From positions 73,500 to 137,499 of the forward strand of contig JAFKGL010000010.1 in assembly GCA_017307065.1 (NCBI GenBank): 64,000 nucleotides of DNA, read 5' to 3'. This DNA comes from Candidatus Paracaedimonas acanthamoebae (GTDB taxonomy: Bacteria > Pseudomonadota > Alphaproteobacteria > Caedimonadales > Caedimonadaceae). How positions within the stretch are numbered: the stretch's first letter is position 1; the number at the start of each line of letters is the position of its first letter. Below, in pieces: positions 62,752-64,000 of the stretch. Made by a program: the position numbers and the translations under genes. The notes beneath the pieces were generated by a model that was not told the origin of the DNA, made no database searches, and saw only the letters and a list, made by a program, of their open reading frames with translations.

Positions 62752-62753
62752 AA

Positions 62754-63884
62754 TTAAAGATCGAAATATCCCCTTAAAATCTTTTCATACATTTGCGTTA
62801 AAGATTCAAGATCGGTAAGAGGGACGCATTCGTCAATTTTATGAGCTGTTTGATTCCGTAAGCCGAGTTCAAGAACAGGACAATATTTATAAATAAAGCG
62901 CGCATCAGAGGTGCCACCTGAGGTGTTGGCCTTAACTTTTATCGGTGTAATAGCCTCGATAGCGCGAATAACCATGGGAAGAAAATCGTCGGAGGAACTT
63001 ACAAAGGCTTCTGCATTCCCTTGGAAATCTAAAGAATGCACTCCTGCATGGTGACGACAGATTTCTTGAATATGGTCTTTAAGAGATGCACTTGTATGAA
63101 GCGTATTAAAGCGGATGTTAAAGCGAGCCGTTGCTTCTTGAGGGATCATATTGGTTGCCTCATTATCAACATCAATAGAAGTAATCTCAACATTAGAAGG
63201 TTGAAAATGCGGACAGCCTTGATCTAACGGCTTGTCTAGAACATTTGATAATGTTTCGATAAGCCGCGGGAGGGGGTTATCTGCTAAATCAGGGTAAGCC
63301 ACGTGCCCTTGTGTCCCTTGGATTTTTAGGGATGTATTGAGGCTTCCGCGACTTCCATATTTGATGATATCGCCAACCTGGAGGTCTGAAGTAGGCTCTC
63401 CAACAAGGCACACATCCAATTTTTCACTTTTTCCGTCTAACCATTCAAGCATTTTAAGGGTCCCGTTGATGGCTGGGCCCTCTTCATCGCTGGTGAGCAG
63501 AAAACTAATCGAACCCTTTAAAGTTGATTTTTCAAGAAAACGGGCAATCGCACTGATAAAAGCACCAATGCCTCCTTTCATATCAACAGTGCCCCGCCCA
63601 TACAGAATGCCGTTTATAATTTTCCCATCAAAAGGAGGATAAGTCCAGGACGCGAGAGACCCGGTGGGAACGACATCAATATGTCCTGCAAAACAAAAAT
63701 TTGGGGCTTGGTCACCAAGTCTCGCATAAAGATTGTCCACATCATCGAATTGTTGACGATAACACGTAAAACCCAGAATTTTTAAAGCTGTTTCAATAAT
63801 TTCTAAAGCCCCGGCATTTAAGGGAGTGATACTCGGGCATTGAATAAGTCGTTGGGTAAGGATAATAGGATCGTGGAGGTTCAT
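62754..63884 (-). CDS. dapE: Succinyl-diaminopimelate desuccinylase DapE
   Basis: 376 residues, M20 zinc peptidase fold. Metal ligands appear in CFAGHIDVVPTG (His and Asp), GRGTVDMKGGIGAF (bridging Asp), LTSDEEGPAINGT (catalytic Glu) and the C-terminal NQTAHKIDEC. Makes LL-diaminopimelate for lysine and peptidoglycan. The start overlaps the dapD stop by 1 base, giving an operon order dapD-dapE. Confidence 0.96.
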   Translation of the reverse strand: MNLHDPIILTQRLIQCPSITPLNAGALEIIETALKILGFTCYRQQFDDVDNLYARLGDQAPNFCFAGHIDVVPTGSLASWTYPPFDGKIINGILYGRGTVDMKGGIGAFISAIARFLEKSTLKGSISFLLTSDEEGPAINGTLKMLEWLDGKSEKLDVCLVGEPTSDLQVGDIIKYGSRGSLNTSLKIQGTQGHVAYPDLADNPLPRLIETLSNVLDKPLDQGCPHFQPSNVEITSIDVDNEATNMIPQEATARFNIRFNTLHTSASLKDHIQEICRHHAGVHSLDFQGNAEAFVSSSDDFLPMVIRAIEAITPIKVKANTSGGTSDARFIYKYCPVLELGLRNQTAHKIDECVPLTDLESLTQMYEKILRGYFDL

Positions 63885-64000
63885 TATACGGCCCTCAAAA
63901 GGTCATTAATGGCTGTCTTACTGCGCGTTTTCTCATCAACAGTTTTAACAATCACGGCACAACTTAAATGAGGTTGTAGGCCATTGGATGAAGGAACGCG
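63884..64000 (-). CDS. dapD: Tetrahydrodipicolinate N-succinyltransferase DapD, C-terminal end (partial)
   Basis: The last 38 codons are visible ([19 protein letters not shown], then [19 protein letters not shown]). The pattern CAVIVKxVDxKTRxKTxINxLLR is the C-terminus of DapD, which acts just before DapE in diaminopimelate synthesis. It overlaps dapE by 1 base. Confidence 0.9.
   Translation of the reverse strand, partial: RVPSSNGLQPHLSCAVIVKTVDEKTRSKTAINDLLRAV

Noticed and set aside
1-64000. tRNA, rRNA, tmRNA, RNase P and SRP RNA genes
   Set aside because: Read by eye, no cloverleaf with GGTTCRANYCC-type arm outside coding genes and no conserved core of these RNAs was found. A covariance search would be decisive.
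1-64000. Insertion sequences, prophage, restriction or defence islands
   Set aside because: No transposase, integrase, phage structural or defence gene and no terminal inverted repeats were seen. The CPBP protease alone is not evidence of a defence system.

Overview
The window is about 64 kb of an AT-rich (roughly 38% GC by eye), densely coding bacterial chromosome. I read it as an alphaproteobacterium, most likely a host-associated lineage of the Holosporales type. The class assignment rests on several markers: the nucleoid protein GapR, the polar organiser PopZ (DUF2497), the DUF3035 lipoprotein, an NDUFS6-type zinc-finger protein, the paired b and b' subunits of F1Fo ATP synthase, a ROSE-type RNA thermometer before an hsp20 gene, and the order pcm/tolC/popZ and ileS/lspA/DUF3035/M16/M16. 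The host-associated reading is inference. It rests on low GC, many small secreted proteins of unknown family, and several decaying genes. I saw no rRNA or tRNA gene, CRISPR array, insertion sequence or prophage.

Layout. 0-0.5 kb: 3' end of the proton-pumping pyrophosphatase hppA. 0.6-6 kb: accessory stretch with a serine-rich secreted protein, the thermometer-controlled hsp20, a secreted trypsin-like protease and two unknown secreted proteins. 6.2-9.4 kb: cytochrome c maturation genes ccmC, ccmD (only 50 codons), ccmE, ccmF. 9.4-15.5 kb (minus strand): ubiE-gatC-gatA-gatB-atpB-atpE-atpF'-atpF. 15.6-19.3 kb: mutM with a small lipoprotein, then a ferritin-like protein, a group-1 LEA-like protein and a DMT permease. 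19.5-19.7 kb: a compact unit with promoter, 22-codon ORF and terminator, probably a structured small RNA. 19.9-26.3 kb: a PCu(A)C copper chaperone, dnaG, rpoD, an alanine-rich repeat peptide, an RlmD-type methyltransferase and gapR. 26.4-30.8 kb: sdhE, a frameshifted peptide deformylase, pcm, a rhodanese, tolC and popZ. 30.9-37.8 kb: a diguanylate cyclase with a degenerate receiver domain, a CPBP protease, rpmF-plsX-fabH, a gshA remnant, nadK and znuA.

37.9-48.7 kb: envelope and transport genes (GT9 glycosyltransferase, a membrane protein, an AmpG-like permease with no normal start codon), ppx/gppA, rlmE, rsmB, mutL and pgi. 48.7-55.2 kb (minus strand): ileS-lspA-DUF3035-M16-M16, running on into pgi and mutL. 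55.5-58.2 kb: greA, an ELM1-like protein, rplM and rpsI. 58.4-64 kb: a large duplicated-linker membrane protein of unknown family, two unknown secreted proteins, marC, and dapE with the end of dapD.

Most of the window is housekeeping: energy coupling, tRNA amidation, replication and transcription initiation, rRNA methylation, mismatch and base-excision repair, and phospholipid, fatty-acid and diaminopimelate synthesis. The less ordinary material lies in regulatory RNA (1991-2068 and 19502-19684), gene decay (27.0, 35.9 and 40.9 kb), and the unknown secreted or membrane proteins at 0.6-6 kb and 58.4-62 kb. I found no convincing new multi-gene system. The structured small RNA with its 22-codon ORF is the best candidate for something undescribed.
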